From the NCBI GenBank assembly GCA_022447685.1, contig JAKVAO010000003.1, positions 1 to 64,000 on the forward strand: DNA of 64,000 nt, given 5' to 3'. This document shows positions 37,022-45,550 of the stretch, one piece after another (the first letter of the stretch is position 1; every line of letters begins with the position of its first letter). The notes beneath the pieces are model-generated. The model was not told where the DNA came from and searched no databases. It was given only the letters and a program-made list of their open reading frames with translations. The position numbers and the translations under genes were made by a program. The DNA comes from Candidatus Caenarcanales bacterium (lineage in GTDB: Bacteria; Cyanobacteriota; Vampirovibrionia; LMEP-6097).

Positions 37022-37348
37022 GTGAAGCACGAAGATTTCATTGTTGATACAAAATTAAATTCAAATTTATTACTAGAAAAATTTTTAGTAGATTGCCACG
37101 AATTAATAGACCAGAATCCAGACGATAGTTTATGCATTGCATATCTAGCTGATAGCATTGCAATGATTTACTACCATAGAGAGTACGCAACTCTTGAGGA
37201 GTTTCTGGAAGAAAATAACGAGTTTATAGACGAAGATAAAAAAGAATGGGTAATTAACAACTGGTCACACTTAGATCAAATGTCAGAATCTGAACGCGCA
37301 GAGTTAGTTATCGAATCTGTAAATCAAATCCAATTCTTAGTTTCATAA
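37022..37348 (+). CDS. Small acidic protein of unknown function
   Basis: 108 residues, starting at a GTG at 37022 that follows an AGGGGG ribosome site. Very acidic and helical, with segments HELIDQNPDDSLCIAYLADS and EEFLEENNEFIDEDKKEW. No signal peptide, no membrane helix. The family is not recognised. It lies between the GHMP gene and the convergent nrnA. Confidence 0.55.
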   Translation: MKHEDFIVDTKLNSNLLLEKFLVDCHELIDQNPDDSLCIAYLADSIAMIYYHREYATLEEFLEENNEFIDEDKKEWVINNWSHLDQMSESERAELVIESVNQIQFLVS

Positions 37349-37376
37349 GAATATTGAAAATTGATTTCATAGTCTC

Positions 37377-37398
37377 ATAGTTAGGAAACTCTAACTAT
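37377..37398. terminator. Hairpin between convergent genes
   Basis: ATAGTTAG (37377-37384) and CTAACTAT (37391-37398) pair around the loop GAAACT, between the plus-strand gene ending at 37348 and the nrnA stop at 37391. The right arm overlaps the end of nrnA. It is weak and lacks a T-run, so a terminator role is tentative. Confidence 0.35.
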
Positions 37399-38488
37399 AT
37401 TTCTCTGAGATTTTATTCAAGACAGTGGATTTGAGATCTTCGAAACCAGCCGAATCACAGTTGAAGCCAGCAGCACGCGCATGACCTCCACCATTGAGTT
37501 CTAGAGCAATTGCAGAGCAATCAATGTCACAGGCACTTCTTAAACTACCTTTGTAATTAGCATTGTCTTGCTTATCTTCTCTTAGATAGAGACACATATC
37601 AACATCCTTAATTCTCATCAGGTGATCCACGATCTCATCAGTGTCTTCATCTTTAGCATCGAGAGCTTCAAGTGTAGTCCTACTGGTGGTAGTATAAACT
37701 ATGCTCAAGGATCTAGAATTAAGTTCCAGCGTAACCAATTCAACATTATCTAGAGCATCTCCGATCACTCTAATCGTCCTATATGGCATTTGGTTAAAGA
37801 GGAGATTGTATAATTTACTGGGTTCAGCACCTAAATCCACTAGTTCTGAAGCCCAACCGAAAACGTGTGGAGTAGTATTACTATGTCTGAAACCTCCAGT
37901 ATCAGTAAGCAAAGTTATATAAAGCAAACTTGCAAGATCCTTATCAATATTAAGCATAGATTTACTTGCCTTCAATTCAGCATCTGAAGCTATCAATGAA
38001 TTTAGAGAGTATAGAATATCTTTCACAACTTGCCCAGTACAAGTAGCTTCAGCGTCAACCCAGTTCAGATCAGCGTATAGCGGATTCGATAAATGGTGAT
38101 CAACATTCATAGTAATCTTAGCTTTATCCCATATATTGCCAGCGGAACCAAGTCTTTTTATAGAACCACAATCACAACTAAAGCTCAAATCATACTCATC
38201 AAGTAGCTTAGCTTTATCTTCATCTTTCATAGAACATAGAACCTTCTCCTGATCAGGGAAAAACTTATATACAGCCGGCACTTCATCGTGCATCACTCGA
38301 TCAACTCTCTCTAAACCGAAATCCTCAAGAACTTTAGCTAAAGCAAGCATAGATCCCAAAGTATCTCCATCAGGATTGACGTGAGCCGTTACCACAGCTG
38401 TCTTCGCATTTTTAATAGCTTCAATAATTTCAGAAGAGGCTATAGATTTTTTTTCAATCTCTAGGTTTTGAGTATCTGTTCCTGGCAT
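37391..38488 (-). CDS. nrnA: DHH/DHHA1 phosphoesterase, nanoRNase/pAp phosphatase
   Basis: Degrades short oligoribonucleotides and pAp. 365 residues. The DHH domain has AHVNPDGDTLGSM near residue 36, NVDHHLSNP near 130 and, later, TDTGGFRHSNT; the DHHA1 domain ends in GGGHARAAGF. All metal ligands (DxD, DHH and DTG) are present. Length is slightly longer than the ~320 norm through an N-terminal extension. It stands alone. Confidence 0.9.
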   Translation of the reverse strand: MPGTDTQNLEIEKKSIASSEIIEAIKNAKTAVVTAHVNPDGDTLGSMLALAKVLEDFGLERVDRVMHDEVPAVYKFFPDQEKVLCSMKDEDKAKLLDEYDLSFSCDCGSIKRLGSAGNIWDKAKITMNVDHHLSNPLYADLNWVDAEATCTGQVVKDILYSLNSLIASDAELKASKSMLNIDKDLASLLYITLLTDTGGFRHSNTTPHVFGWASELVDLGAEPSKLYNLLFNQMPYRTIRVIGDALDNVELVTLELNSRSLSIVYTTTSRTTLEALDAKDEDTDEIVDHLMRIKDVDMCLYLREDKQDNANYKGSLRSACDIDCSAIALELNGGGHARAAGFNCDSAGFEDLKSTVLNKISEKYS

Positions 38489-38528
38489 TTATATGATTTT
38501 AGCAGGAAAGTTTTTAAGTAAAAAATAT

Positions 38529-39689
38529 TTAGCTCCAACCTCTTCTGTAATCAGAGTTTAATTCATCAATATTATTACCATAAATATCATATGAATTAGT
38601 CTCATAAGGGTTGTTATTAAAAATATTATTCGAACTAACAAGCGGATTATTCAAGTTAGAATATGGATCCAGGGCAGCTTCACCATAGATAGAGTATTGG
38701 TTTCTTAGACTTGGGTTACTATAAATACCATTAACTTCTCTACGGGCACTAGCCTGCAAACCGTTAGCATAATTCGCCATAGAACTTCCAGGTATAAATC
38801 CTGAGCTGTTTAGATTAGGATTGAATTGAGAAAAAGTATCATTTTGAGTCCGGGTAGTGTAAATTGCTCCTGAATTTATGTAATTATTTCGATTAGCTGC
38901 ACCAATTGCTTCAAACCTTTTCAAATCATCAGCAGATAAATCTTGTATTTTAGCAGAAATTGTATCTAAATAATCTTTTGCCTCATTACCAACATCCTTA
39001 ACATACTTATATAAATTATTGTCTTTATAAACACCTTCTTCTTCAAATCTGTCATTAGCTCCTGTAAAGTAAATTCCATCAATCCTTTCAAACAGATTCT
39101 TAGTATTGGCGTTACTTTGACTGTTATTAGCAAGCTCACCTAGAATTCTCTCATCAATATTAGCAAGGGCTTCAAAACGATCCCTGTCATCTGATATATT
39201 TTTTGCATTGATAATTGTCTCAGCAGAGTTAGCACTAAGCACATCTCTAAGAGTATCTTCACCTAAATGTTCAAACAAAGCGGCTTTTCTTGCGTCATGC
39301 AGTTCGCCATATATTTCATCAGATTTCTGGATTAGATCAGCAGGTAAAACATTAGCCTGAATAGCACCCAGTATCATATTTTCAGCTCTTACTCTATCAA
39401 GTTTTTCTCCATTATTTACGATCTTAGAAAGACCACCGTTAAAATAACTCGCTGTAGATCTTAGTTGAGCACTTTTAAGCCTAGCCTGATCTGTTTTAGG
39501 CTCAATCAAACTACCTCCAGCTGTAGAAGCATGAGTATTTCCACTCAAAATAGCTGTATTTAGTGGTGCCGATGTCTGAATTGCTTTATGAAAAGCTTGA
39601 AGTACGTCAGTAACATCAGAGTTTACACCCACATTGGTATAAAGTTCTCCAACTTGATTAACAATATTTACCGGATTTAAATCGTTCAT
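38529..39689 (-). CDS. Asn/Ser-rich protein of unknown function
   Basis: 386 residues, ATG at 39687-39689 preceded by an AGAGGG site. No signal peptide or membrane helix. The central part is helical and charged (residues ~90-270); the C-terminal ~110 residues are rich in Asn, Tyr and Ser with repeated NPxxxxNN-like patches (NNIFNNNPYETNSY, NNIDELNSDY). I do not recognise the family. It follows the respiratory operon by 67 bp on the same strand, but nothing links it to respiration. Confidence 0.55.
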   Translation of the reverse strand: MNDLNPVNIVNQVGELYTNVGVNSDVTDVLQAFHKAIQTSAPLNTAILSGNTHASTAGGSLIEPKTDQARLKSAQLRSTASYFNGGLSKIVNNGEKLDRVRAENMILGAIQANVLPADLIQKSDEIYGELHDARKAALFEHLGEDTLRDVLSANSAETIINAKNISDDRDRFEALANIDERILGELANNSQSNANTKNLFERIDGIYFTGANDRFEEEGVYKDNNLYKYVKDVGNEAKDYLDTISAKIQDLSADDLKRFEAIGAANRNNYINSGAIYTTRTQNDTFSQFNPNLNSSGFIPGSSMANYANGLQASARREVNGIYSNPSLRNQYSIYGEAALDPYSNLNNPLVSSNNIFNNNPYETNSYDIYGNNIDELNSDYRRGWS

Positions 39690-39756
39690 ATGACCCTCTT
39701 AGGGTGTATTTACCAGTAAATAGTTAATAGTAGGTTAAATCAGTAAATAAAAATGT

Positions 39757-39873
39757 CTAAGCTTCGGCAATTATACCGAAACTAGCAATCATAAGTAAAC
39801 AAAGAAAGAAAACAGCATAAAAAATGATATTTTCAAAACTTACTTGTACATTATCTTTTTTCTCAGCAGCCAT
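39757..39873 (-). CDS. 38-residue single-helix membrane protein at the end of the bc/cbb3 operon
   Basis: ATG at 39871-39873 lies 5 bases after the strong AAGGAGAG ribosome site that overlaps the stop of the MvhD-like gene, 10 bp away. The product has a charged N-terminus (MAAEKKDNVQ), a single membrane helix (IIFYAVFFLCLLMIASFGII) and ends EA. The length and shape resemble the tiny accessory subunits found in b6f, bc1 and cbb3 complexes, but no family can be named. Too short to be called by routine ORF finding; the ribosome site and operon position are the reasons for calling it. Confidence 0.7.
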   Translation of the reverse strand: MAAEKKDNVQVSFENIIFYAVFFLCLLMIASFGIIAEA

Positions 39874-39883
39874 GTGTCTCTCC

Positions 39884-40348
39884 TTAATCCTCAGCAGCTT
39901 CTTTAACTAATTCATTAGCAACATGAGATTTAAATTCTTCTATACGATCTTTGAATTCATCTACTTGAACTTCAGACATCCAAAAACCTTGTAGTCTATT
40001 CTTAGGAACAGTCTTCTTAATCATAGGAGGTCTCAAACCAAGTAATCTTTCTCTACAGAATTTATTACCTTCTCTAAAGTGGCAATCACCAATCTGACAA
40101 CCCATAGCGATAACACCATCAGCTCCAGATTTGAAAGCAGATTCGATCATTCTTGGCTGAATCATACCGCTACAAGGAACTTGAATAACATCACAGTTAT
40201 CGACACCATTAAGTTTAGTTTGATCAAGTTCACCTTCTAAGTTAACACTTCTTTCACAAGCGATAACTGCGACTCTAACCTCATCTTTAGACTTTGGTTT
40301 TTGTTCCTCAACTGTTTCTTCTTCAGCGTTTTTTACATCTTCTGCCAT
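39884..40348 (-). CDS. MvhD/FlpD-type iron-sulfur electron-transfer protein
   Basis: 154 residues. After an acidic N-terminal extension (about 22 residues) the domain reads VRVAVIACERS, IQVPCSGMIQP, ADGVIAMGCQIGDCHFREGNKF: the pattern of the delta subunit (MvhD/FrhD/FlpD, PF02662) that binds an iron-sulfur cluster and links hydrogenases or dehydrogenases with heterodisulfide reductase. Cys at 31, 52, 59, 84, 89 and 98 are the candidates for ligands. Here it is not near any hydrogenase or Hdr gene; it follows the cytochrome b-ferredoxin gene in the respiratory operon, implying electron exchange with the ferredoxin domain of that protein on the cytoplasmic side. The partner cofactor and donor are unknown. 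Confidence 0.88.
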   Translation of the reverse strand: MAEDVKNAEEETVEEQKPKSKDEVRVAVIACERSVNLEGELDQTKLNGVDNCDVIQVPCSGMIQPRMIESAFKSGADGVIAMGCQIGDCHFREGNKFCRERLLGLRPPMIKKTVPKNRLQGFWMSEVQVDEFKDRIEEFKSHVANELVKEAAED

Positions 40349-40389
40349 ATTTAAAATCCCTTAGTTAAATTATACTCCTAAACTTGTAA

Positions 40390-41517
40390 CTAATCTTGCA
40401 AAGCAATTCTAATATCATCCATTACTTGAGTTGATCTATAAGTAGGAAGCTCAATTGCGTCAAAGTTACAAGCCCCAACACAAAGTCCACACTCAGCACA
40501 ACGATCATTGATAACTACTGCAAGTTCTTTGTACTTACTACCATCATTTCTTGGTGCCATATAAATAGCCTCGTAAGGACAGTCGATAGAACATAATCTG
40601 CAACCTACACATGAATCTTTATTAACTGATGCTGGCTCACTATCTTCTGACTTGACGAAATTTGGAAGTAAAGTAACAACTACTAAACCAACTATCAAAG
40701 CTGCCCAAGCACCGTAGTTACCAACAAGATCTATCAGAGGAAATAACCATAAATAGAACCAATCTACGTCCATAATAGGAATCGAAGGTAACATTGCATT
40801 GAAGTTAGCTTCTTCACCGGATAGAGCAGGAACAGCTCCGGCTATAACTAAAACAAGTCCAGCCAATAGTGATCCAATAGCCCAGGTTACATTTACAACT
40901 GGTCTAGAGATTCTCATATAGTGAACCCATAGAAGAATTAGTAGTGCAAATGAAGTTCCGGTGTGTAAAAAGAACGACATGCTCATAGTATAGTTAGAGA
41001 TTATATCTCCGTTGATAAAACCGTGAGAAAGTGTTTCACCAATGAAAGGTAATGCAGCTAAGAACTCAGCGAATTTATTAACTATAGTTAAAGATCTTTG
41101 ATCCCAAACTAAAATATAACCAGAGATACCAATTACCAACATAAATAATGATAAAGCAATTCCTGAATACCAAGCAATAATTCTATATTCTCTATATCTA
41201 TCTGTGAAATAAACTCTGATAGCGTGAAGAACTACTGTTAAATACATCGCATCAGCAGCGTACCTATGAATTCCTCTAATTACGTCACCATATGGAAGCT
41301 TTTTAGTTATATACTCAACTGACTGATAAGCCGCTTCTAGTGTAGGAGTATAATATGCAAATAGCAATAAACCTGATAGAAAGAGCATCCACATAAAGAA
41401 GTTTGGCATTGCACCATGGTAATAAAGTATGTTTTGCTCTGATGAAAATATCTTGTTAAGTATATCTTCTAATCTTAATATTACTTTTTGTCCGCCGCGA
41501 ACGATATTAGTTAACAT
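40390..41517 (-). CDS. Cytochrome b (b/b6 type) fused to a 2[4Fe-4S] ferredoxin domain
   Basis: 375 residues. A four-helix cytochrome b part carries all four heme histidines: His84 and His98 in helix B (RGIHRYAADA and VVLHAIRV), His185 and His199 in helix D, so it can bind both b hemes. Two to three further helices follow, with DVDWFYLW in place of the canonical PEWY loop. The C-terminal domain (residues ~300-352) has two Cys-x2-Cys-x2-Cys-x3-Cys sets, Cys303/306/309/313 and 340/343/346/350, for two [4Fe-4S] clusters, facing the cytoplasm. It is a bc-type subunit with a built-in soluble electron acceptor or donor. Downstream comes the MvhD-like protein, its likely partner. Confidence 0.92.
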   Translation of the reverse strand: MLTNIVRGGQKVILRLEDILNKIFSSEQNILYYHGAMPNFFMWMLFLSGLLLFAYYTPTLEAAYQSVEYITKKLPYGDVIRGIHRYAADAMYLTVVLHAIRVYFTDRYREYRIIAWYSGIALSLFMLVIGISGYILVWDQRSLTIVNKFAEFLAALPFIGETLSHGFINGDIISNYTMSMSFFLHTGTSFALLILLWVHYMRISRPVVNVTWAIGSLLAGLVLVIAGAVPALSGEEANFNAMLPSIPIMDVDWFYLWLFPLIDLVGNYGAWAALIVGLVVVTLLPNFVKSEDSEPASVNKDSCVGCRLCSIDCPYEAIYMAPRNDGSKYKELAVVINDRCAECGLCVGACNFDAIELPTYRSTQVMDDIRIALQD

Positions 41518-41526
41518 AAAATTTCC

Positions 41527-41880
41527 TTATTTCTTTTTAGCCTGTGTTATTTCGTAGTTCTCTAAAGGTTTTCTATTAGCGATTACAATTGCAAAGAAGG
41601 AGCTTACCAAAGCTAAACCTAAACAGATTGAGTAACCTAAAGTCGAAATTTTCTTCTGAGCTACAGGATCTATCTCAAAACCGAGAGTACCAAGAACAGT
41701 ATTAATCATTTTTAAATTATTAAATGTTCCCTCATCAAAATATGCTGGATCAGCACCTAATAATTCAAAATAGTGCATCAATGTAAACATACCACCGAAG
41801 AAGGCAAGATTTACAAGAGCGATTAGAATCGCTAACTCAACACTTATCAATCCCTGAGATTCTTTTTTACTTTCAGCCAT
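41527..41880 (-). CDS. Two-helix membrane protein of the bc/cbb3 operon
   Basis: 117 residues. Helices at about 13-35 (ISVELAILIALVNLAFFGGMF) and 84-103 (YSICLGLALVSSFFAIVI) with a soluble loop of about 45 residues between them on the periplasmic side, if the N-terminus is in the cytoplasm. Unknown family. Its start overlaps the end of the next-upstream gene by 8 bases and it ends 9 bp before the cytochrome b-ferredoxin gene; it is probably a structural subunit of the complex. Confidence 0.7.
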   Translation of the reverse strand: MAESKKESQGLISVELAILIALVNLAFFGGMFTLMHYFELLGADPAYFDEGTFNNLKMINTVLGTLGFEIDPVAQKKISTLGYSICLGLALVSSFFAIVIANRKPLENYEITQAKKK

Positions 41881-42190
41881 TATTTAAATCCAAATCCTTT
41901 TTACTATTAGAGCGCTCTCTTAGAAACTCATAAATTTTTTCGTAAGGAGCAAATGTTGCTCTTAAATTATCCTTGTCCTTTTCTTCAGAATAAATTTTAT
42001 AAGTCATATAAAGAACTGAAGAAGCAAAAACTATAGAACTTACTATTAAAACTAAAGTAGCTTTGTAGTTTTCACCAGCTGCATAAAGCTCATCAGTACT
42101 GAAGAACTGTGACAAAGAGATAACGGATACTAGAAAAACTAACCAGTACGTTAATGATATAGGTTTAGCTTTAGTAGTATCTTTGCTCAC
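41873..42190 (-). CDS. Two-helix membrane protein between the two cytochrome b genes
   Basis: 105 residues with helices at about 12-27 (LTYWLVFLVSVISLSQFF) and 44-63 (ATLVLIVSSIVFASSVLYMTY), then a charged C-terminal tail (REKDNL-like, KIYEFLRERS). Unknown family. Its start overlaps the stop of the upstream cytochrome b gene by one base and its end overlaps the following gene by eight, so all three are tightly coupled in translation. Confidence 0.7.
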   Translation of the reverse strand: MSKDTTKAKPISLTYWLVFLVSVISLSQFFSTDELYAAGENYKATLVLIVSSIVFASSVLYMTYKIYSEEKDKDNLRATFAPYEKIYEFLRERSNSKKDLDLNNG

Positions 42191-43689
42191 TAAGCAGCGG
42201 TTCCTTCTTTTTTAACTAGCAATTGAGGGGTTTCAATGAACTTCTCATAGTACCAAGTAGCTACTAATGCTAAGAATGAACCACCGTAAAATATCCACAG
42301 ACGTCCCCAAGAACCATCAGCTAGGAAACTCTCACCTAAAACTCCATCTAAAGGTAAACCAAAGTATGGAACTGTGTGAATTCTAGAAAGATAGAGGAAT
42401 AGGAACAAGAAGAACATAGAAGTAAGCTTCCAGTAGTTAAATCCTCTCATCTTACAAGAGAAATATACACCTATAGCTACAATACCAGTGCTACCAGCAA
42501 TCCAATATGGAGGGTCAGTATTGATGTTTGCGATGTTAAGAATAATCAATACAGAGAAAACGATAAAGTTAATGAATCCCATTATCGAAATAGCCATAAT
42601 AAGTGGTCTTTTCGTAATAGCAGTTTCTTTACCAGTATCAAAGAAAGGTAATGATAGAACTGTTACTGGAATTAGAACTGTAACAAATGTCGCTAATACT
42701 GGCTCAATATACTTATACATTTGGTAAAGAGCTAAGAAGTACCAGTCAGATAAAATCGGTAATGGAGTTACTGAAGGATTAGCTCTAGCTCCCATCTCAG
42801 CTGGGAAAATAGTTGCAGCTGCAGCGATCATTAAAATTACTAAGAAACCTTCAGTCCAAGGTACATTAAATCTTTTCTTTTTGTTGCTGTAGAAATAAAG
42901 CTCAACTACGATTAAACCAATAGTAGAAAGAGCCATATGCATAGAATAGAATCTAGTAATAGTCGCTTGACCAATCGCACTGCCACCTAAAAGGATTTGC
43001 TGCGTAGTCATACCAATATTGAAGTTGATGTATTGGTTTAAAAGCTTCATATCAAGAAGAATTCCACCACCTTCAGATACTGGAATAGCAGGTAAGCTCG
43101 TAGGAACACCAATCTTAATCAATTGATTAACAACAGTCTCACCTAAGAATGCAAGGTTTATACCGAATTGATCCATATAGCCAGGGAAAGTAGCAAATAC
43201 TTTAGTCGCCCAAAAAGCTCTCTGGTTCCAAATTAAAAGATAACCCGATAAACCTGAATAAAAACCTAATAACATTAAGAAGAAACAGATCCATAAATTG
43301 AATTCTCTGTTTCCTTTATAGTCAGCACAGATGAACATTCTGTACATCTTTAAAGTACCAACGATGATAAAAGCATCCGCACCATATTTGTGCATACCTC
43401 TGATCAATGCCCCAAAAGGGACATGTTCTTGGATTCTGATGATACTGTCGTATGCTTGCTCAGCAGTAGGAATATAAAAACCAACTAAAAGAGCACCTGT
43501 AGCAACAGTTACCATCCAAGTTAACCATTGAAGAGCGCCTAATTTATACCAAACATTTTCTCTTTGTTTATCAACAAAAGTCTCATCAAAAAAATCAATA
43601 TTCTTAAACCTATCAAGAAAGAACTTCTTAACAGTGTCTAATGAAGGAATATATTGTGCAATATTTGAACCGATACCAGTTACTGACAT
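42190..43689 (-). CDS. Second cytochrome b, lacking the n-side heme ligands
   Basis: 499 residues, larger than the ~420 norm, with about ten helices. Helix B reads RGMHKYGADAFIIVGTLKM: His100 is kept, but the second ligand 14 residues later is Lys114. Helix D has RFYSMHMALSTIG with His251, while the position for its partner is Tyr265 or Phe266. Aligned with the other cytochrome b of this operon, both ligands of the p-side heme are present and both ligands of the n-side heme are missing. A Qo-type loop is SDWYFLALYQ (residues 314-323), close to PEWY. It should bind only one b heme. It is likely one half of a heterodimer with the ferredoxin-fused cytochrome b. Confidence 0.9.
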   Translation of the reverse strand: MSVTGIGSNIAQYIPSLDTVKKFFLDRFKNIDFFDETFVDKQRENVWYKLGALQWLTWMVTVATGALLVGFYIPTAEQAYDSIIRIQEHVPFGALIRGMHKYGADAFIIVGTLKMYRMFICADYKGNREFNLWICFFLMLLGFYSGLSGYLLIWNQRAFWATKVFATFPGYMDQFGINLAFLGETVVNQLIKIGVPTSLPAIPVSEGGGILLDMKLLNQYINFNIGMTTQQILLGGSAIGQATITRFYSMHMALSTIGLIVVELYFYSNKKKRFNVPWTEGFLVILMIAAAATIFPAEMGARANPSVTPLPILSDWYFLALYQMYKYIEPVLATFVTVLIPVTVLSLPFFDTGKETAITKRPLIMAISIMGFINFIVFSVLIILNIANINTDPPYWIAGSTGIVAIGVYFSCKMRGFNYWKLTSMFFLFLFLYLSRIHTVPYFGLPLDGVLGESFLADGSWGRLWIFYGGSFLALVATWYYEKFIETPQLLVKKEGTAA

Positions 43690-43691
43690 AA

Positions 43692-44309
43692 TTATGAAAT
43701 ACCTCCGGACTCAAGACTCTCAATAGCAAGCATTCCATCATTGACATTAAAATTAAATTTAAATGGTGAACGCGGTGCTGGACCTGAAACTACCTTCCCT
43801 CTACCTTTAGTATCTTCAAGCATAGGATCGTATACTGAAAGGTGACAAGGACAAGCAAAAACTTTTTGACCAGGATTAGGAGTGTAGTTATAACCAGCTG
43901 CAACTTCAGCTTCGTTAGGAACGAAGTTAAATACACAACCTAAATGTGGACAAACTCTACTAAAAACTACGAACTTAGGACTACCATCAGCTTCATTTGC
44001 AGGTAAACGAACTGCCGCTCCCGGAATGGTTTTGATCTGCTGATTAATAGAAGTATATTCTCTGTTGGTTTCTTGGAACATAAAGTATTTAAAAGACCAA
44101 GGTTCAGGAAAATCATTAACATCAAACTTAATAACCTTTACAGGCTTAGGTTTATCTGGTGTTTTAAAGATCTCTAAAGTCGCTAAAGGACCAGAACTTG
44201 GTTTCAAATATCTAACAAATGGAGATAAAAGTGCGGCAGATATAGTACCAATAATAGGTACTGATAATATTACCTTTATTAAATCTCTTTTTTCAAATTT
44301 CATGCTCAT
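43692..44309 (-). CDS. Rieske [2Fe-2S] protein
   Basis: 205 residues. An N-terminal basic segment and one membrane helix (VILSVPIIGTISAALLSP) anchor the protein; the Rieske motifs are CPHLGC at 120-125 (ligands Cys120 and His122) and CPCH at 153-156 (ligands Cys153 and His156), with Cys125 and Cys155 forming the usual disulfide. GAAVRLPAN and GPAPRSPF are typical surroundings. Oxidises quinol and passes electrons to cytochrome c in a bc complex. The start is the ATG at 44309 or the ATG two codons on. It lies 2 bp before the cytochrome b gene. Confidence 0.95.
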   Translation of the reverse strand: MSMKFEKRDLIKVILSVPIIGTISAALLSPFVRYLKPSSGPLATLEIFKTPDKPKPVKVIKFDVNDFPEPWSFKYFMFQETNREYTSINQQIKTIPGAAVRLPANEADGSPKFVVFSRVCPHLGCVFNFVPNEAEVAAGYNYTPNPGQKVFACPCHLSVYDPMLEDTKGRGKVVSGPAPRSPFKFNFNVNDGMLAIESLESGGIS

Positions 44310-44345
44310 CTCTAAATATTCCTTAAAATCTTATCTTTTAATAAT

Positions 44346-45131
44346 TTACCCTTTATTCTCAGTCTCTAATGACTTCTTATATTCTTCTAAATTCTTTCTT
44401 CCTTGATCAAGTCTATCAAGTTCTTGCGAAAAACCAAATTGACGAACGTATCTAACTAATTTCCAAATCATTTCTTCATCAAATTTATAACCTTGATCAA
44501 AGTCAATTCTATTCTTCCATGCAGGCATAGCAGTCCATGGAATACCATGAGTTAACTCTTTGTGCAATTTATTATCAGTTCTAGTATAAAGTCTCTCAAA
44601 CATATTAAAGTTAGCAGGCATTGGCTTTAGTGCTTTATGTAAGTTACCATCACCGTGTCCTCTAGTACCATGACATACTGCACAGTTACCACCAAAAATA
44701 GAACTCATCTTTGCAAGCTCATCAGAATTTAACTTATAATAACCAAGGATTTCAGCTCTGGTATACATTAAAGCATCCCACATCTCATCACGACTAAGCT
44801 TATCTTTAAAACCAGGCATTCCTTTAGCATTACCATTTTTTATAACTTCATATTGTTCCTCAGGTGATCTTGCTCTCATCATTTTTTTTGATAAGAAACC
44901 ATTTTTAGGATGATCTCCATGACATTGTGCACAATTTTGTTTATAAACCCACTTACCATTTTCAATAGATGGGTCATGAGAAGGAAACTCATTAAGAGCG
45001 AGTTTCGGATCCCATGGCATTACTAAACTACTACCTAAGACTTCTTTCTCATAAGATTCAGCAGCTAAAGCTACGTTTAAAGAAACTGTGAAAACTGAGA
45101 TTAGAATTATAAGCTTTATGATTTGCTTCAT
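44346..45131 (-). CDS. Secreted diheme cytochrome c
   Basis: 261 residues, counted from the ATG at 45129-45131 that opens the signal peptide (MKQIIKLIILISVFTVSL); an upstream in-frame ATG at 45161 would bury it. Two class I cytochrome c domains: CAQCH at 67-71 with a Met ligand in GMPGF, and CAVCH at 150-154 with TAMPAWKN later. It sits between the Rieske/cytochrome b and the oxidase genes, so it can replace cytochrome c1 plus a soluble cytochrome and link complex III to the oxidase. No membrane anchor after the signal. Confidence 0.92.
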   Translation of the reverse strand: MKQIIKLIILISVFTVSLNVALAAESYEKEVLGSSLVMPWDPKLALNEFPSHDPSIENGKWVYKQNCAQCHGDHPKNGFLSKKMMRARSPEEQYEVIKNGNAKGMPGFKDKLSRDEMWDALMYTRAEILGYYKLNSDELAKMSSIFGGNCAVCHGTRGHGDGNLHKALKPMPANFNMFERLYTRTDNKLHKELTHGIPWTAMPAWKNRIDFDQGYKFDEEMIWKLVRYVRQFGFSQELDRLDQGRKNLEEYKKSLETENKG

Positions 45132-45150
45132 TGATTTAAATTTCTCCGTA

Positions 45151-45345
45151 TTAATATCCATAAAAAGGTATCCAGCTAATCGCACACCAAATTATTACTA
45201 ATATGTACATAACGATTAAAAATAGAGGTGGCTTATTATGTCCAACTTTATATTCATTCGTAGGTTGCGCTCCATGAGGCTTTACTCCAGGTGGTAAACC
45301 TGTTGATATTGGCGACATTTCATCAAATTGATTATTATCTGTCAT
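45151..45345 (-). CDS. Small single-helix membrane protein, possible CcoP N-terminal remnant
   Basis: 64 residues. A Pro/Gly-rich N-terminal half (STGLPPGVKPHGAQP) is followed by VGHNKPPLFLIVMYILVIIW and ends in ISWIPFYGY. The pattern, a Gly/Pro stretch then NxPLP-like, then an aromatic-rich helix, resembles the membrane-entry segment of CcoP/FixP. No CcoP is encoded here, so it may be the separated anchor of a split CcoP. This is a suggestion from pattern only. The gene lies between ccoS and the diheme cytochrome c. Confidence 0.65.
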   Translation of the reverse strand: MTDNNQFDEMSPISTGLPPGVKPHGAQPTNEYKVGHNKPPLFLIVMYILVIIWCAISWIPFYGY

Positions 45346-45358
45346 AACTTAAAATCTC

Positions 45359-45550
45359 CTAGCAGTCCATCATCTCCAACTTAGCAGCTTCAATATCTTT
45401 AAACTGCCCAGTTCTAAAGCCCCAATATGCAAGAATACTTGCAATACCGAAGAAACTAATACAAAGTAAACAGAAAATGGCTATGCCTTCTTTGTTAAAA
45501 GTAGCTAAAATCCACTCTCTGAATTCTAAAAGCAGATTAGTGTCCACCAT
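45359..45550 (-). CDS. ccoS: CcoS/FixS-like cbb3 oxidase assembly protein
   Basis: 63 residues from the ATG at 45548-45550, which sits right behind an AAGGAGG ribosome site; an in-frame start 24 bases upstream is weaker. One membrane helix (FCLLCISFFGIASILAYWGF) is followed by RTGQFKDIEAAKLEMM, the motif of CcoS (normally W..RSGQFDDLE..A). CcoS is needed to insert heme b/copper into CcoN. The N-terminal 28 residues are an unusual extension. Its 5' end overlaps the CcoO-like gene by 14 bases. Confidence 0.8.
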   Translation of the reverse strand: MVDTNLLLEFREWILATFNKEGIAIFCLLCISFFGIASILAYWGFRTGQFKDIEAAKLEMMDC

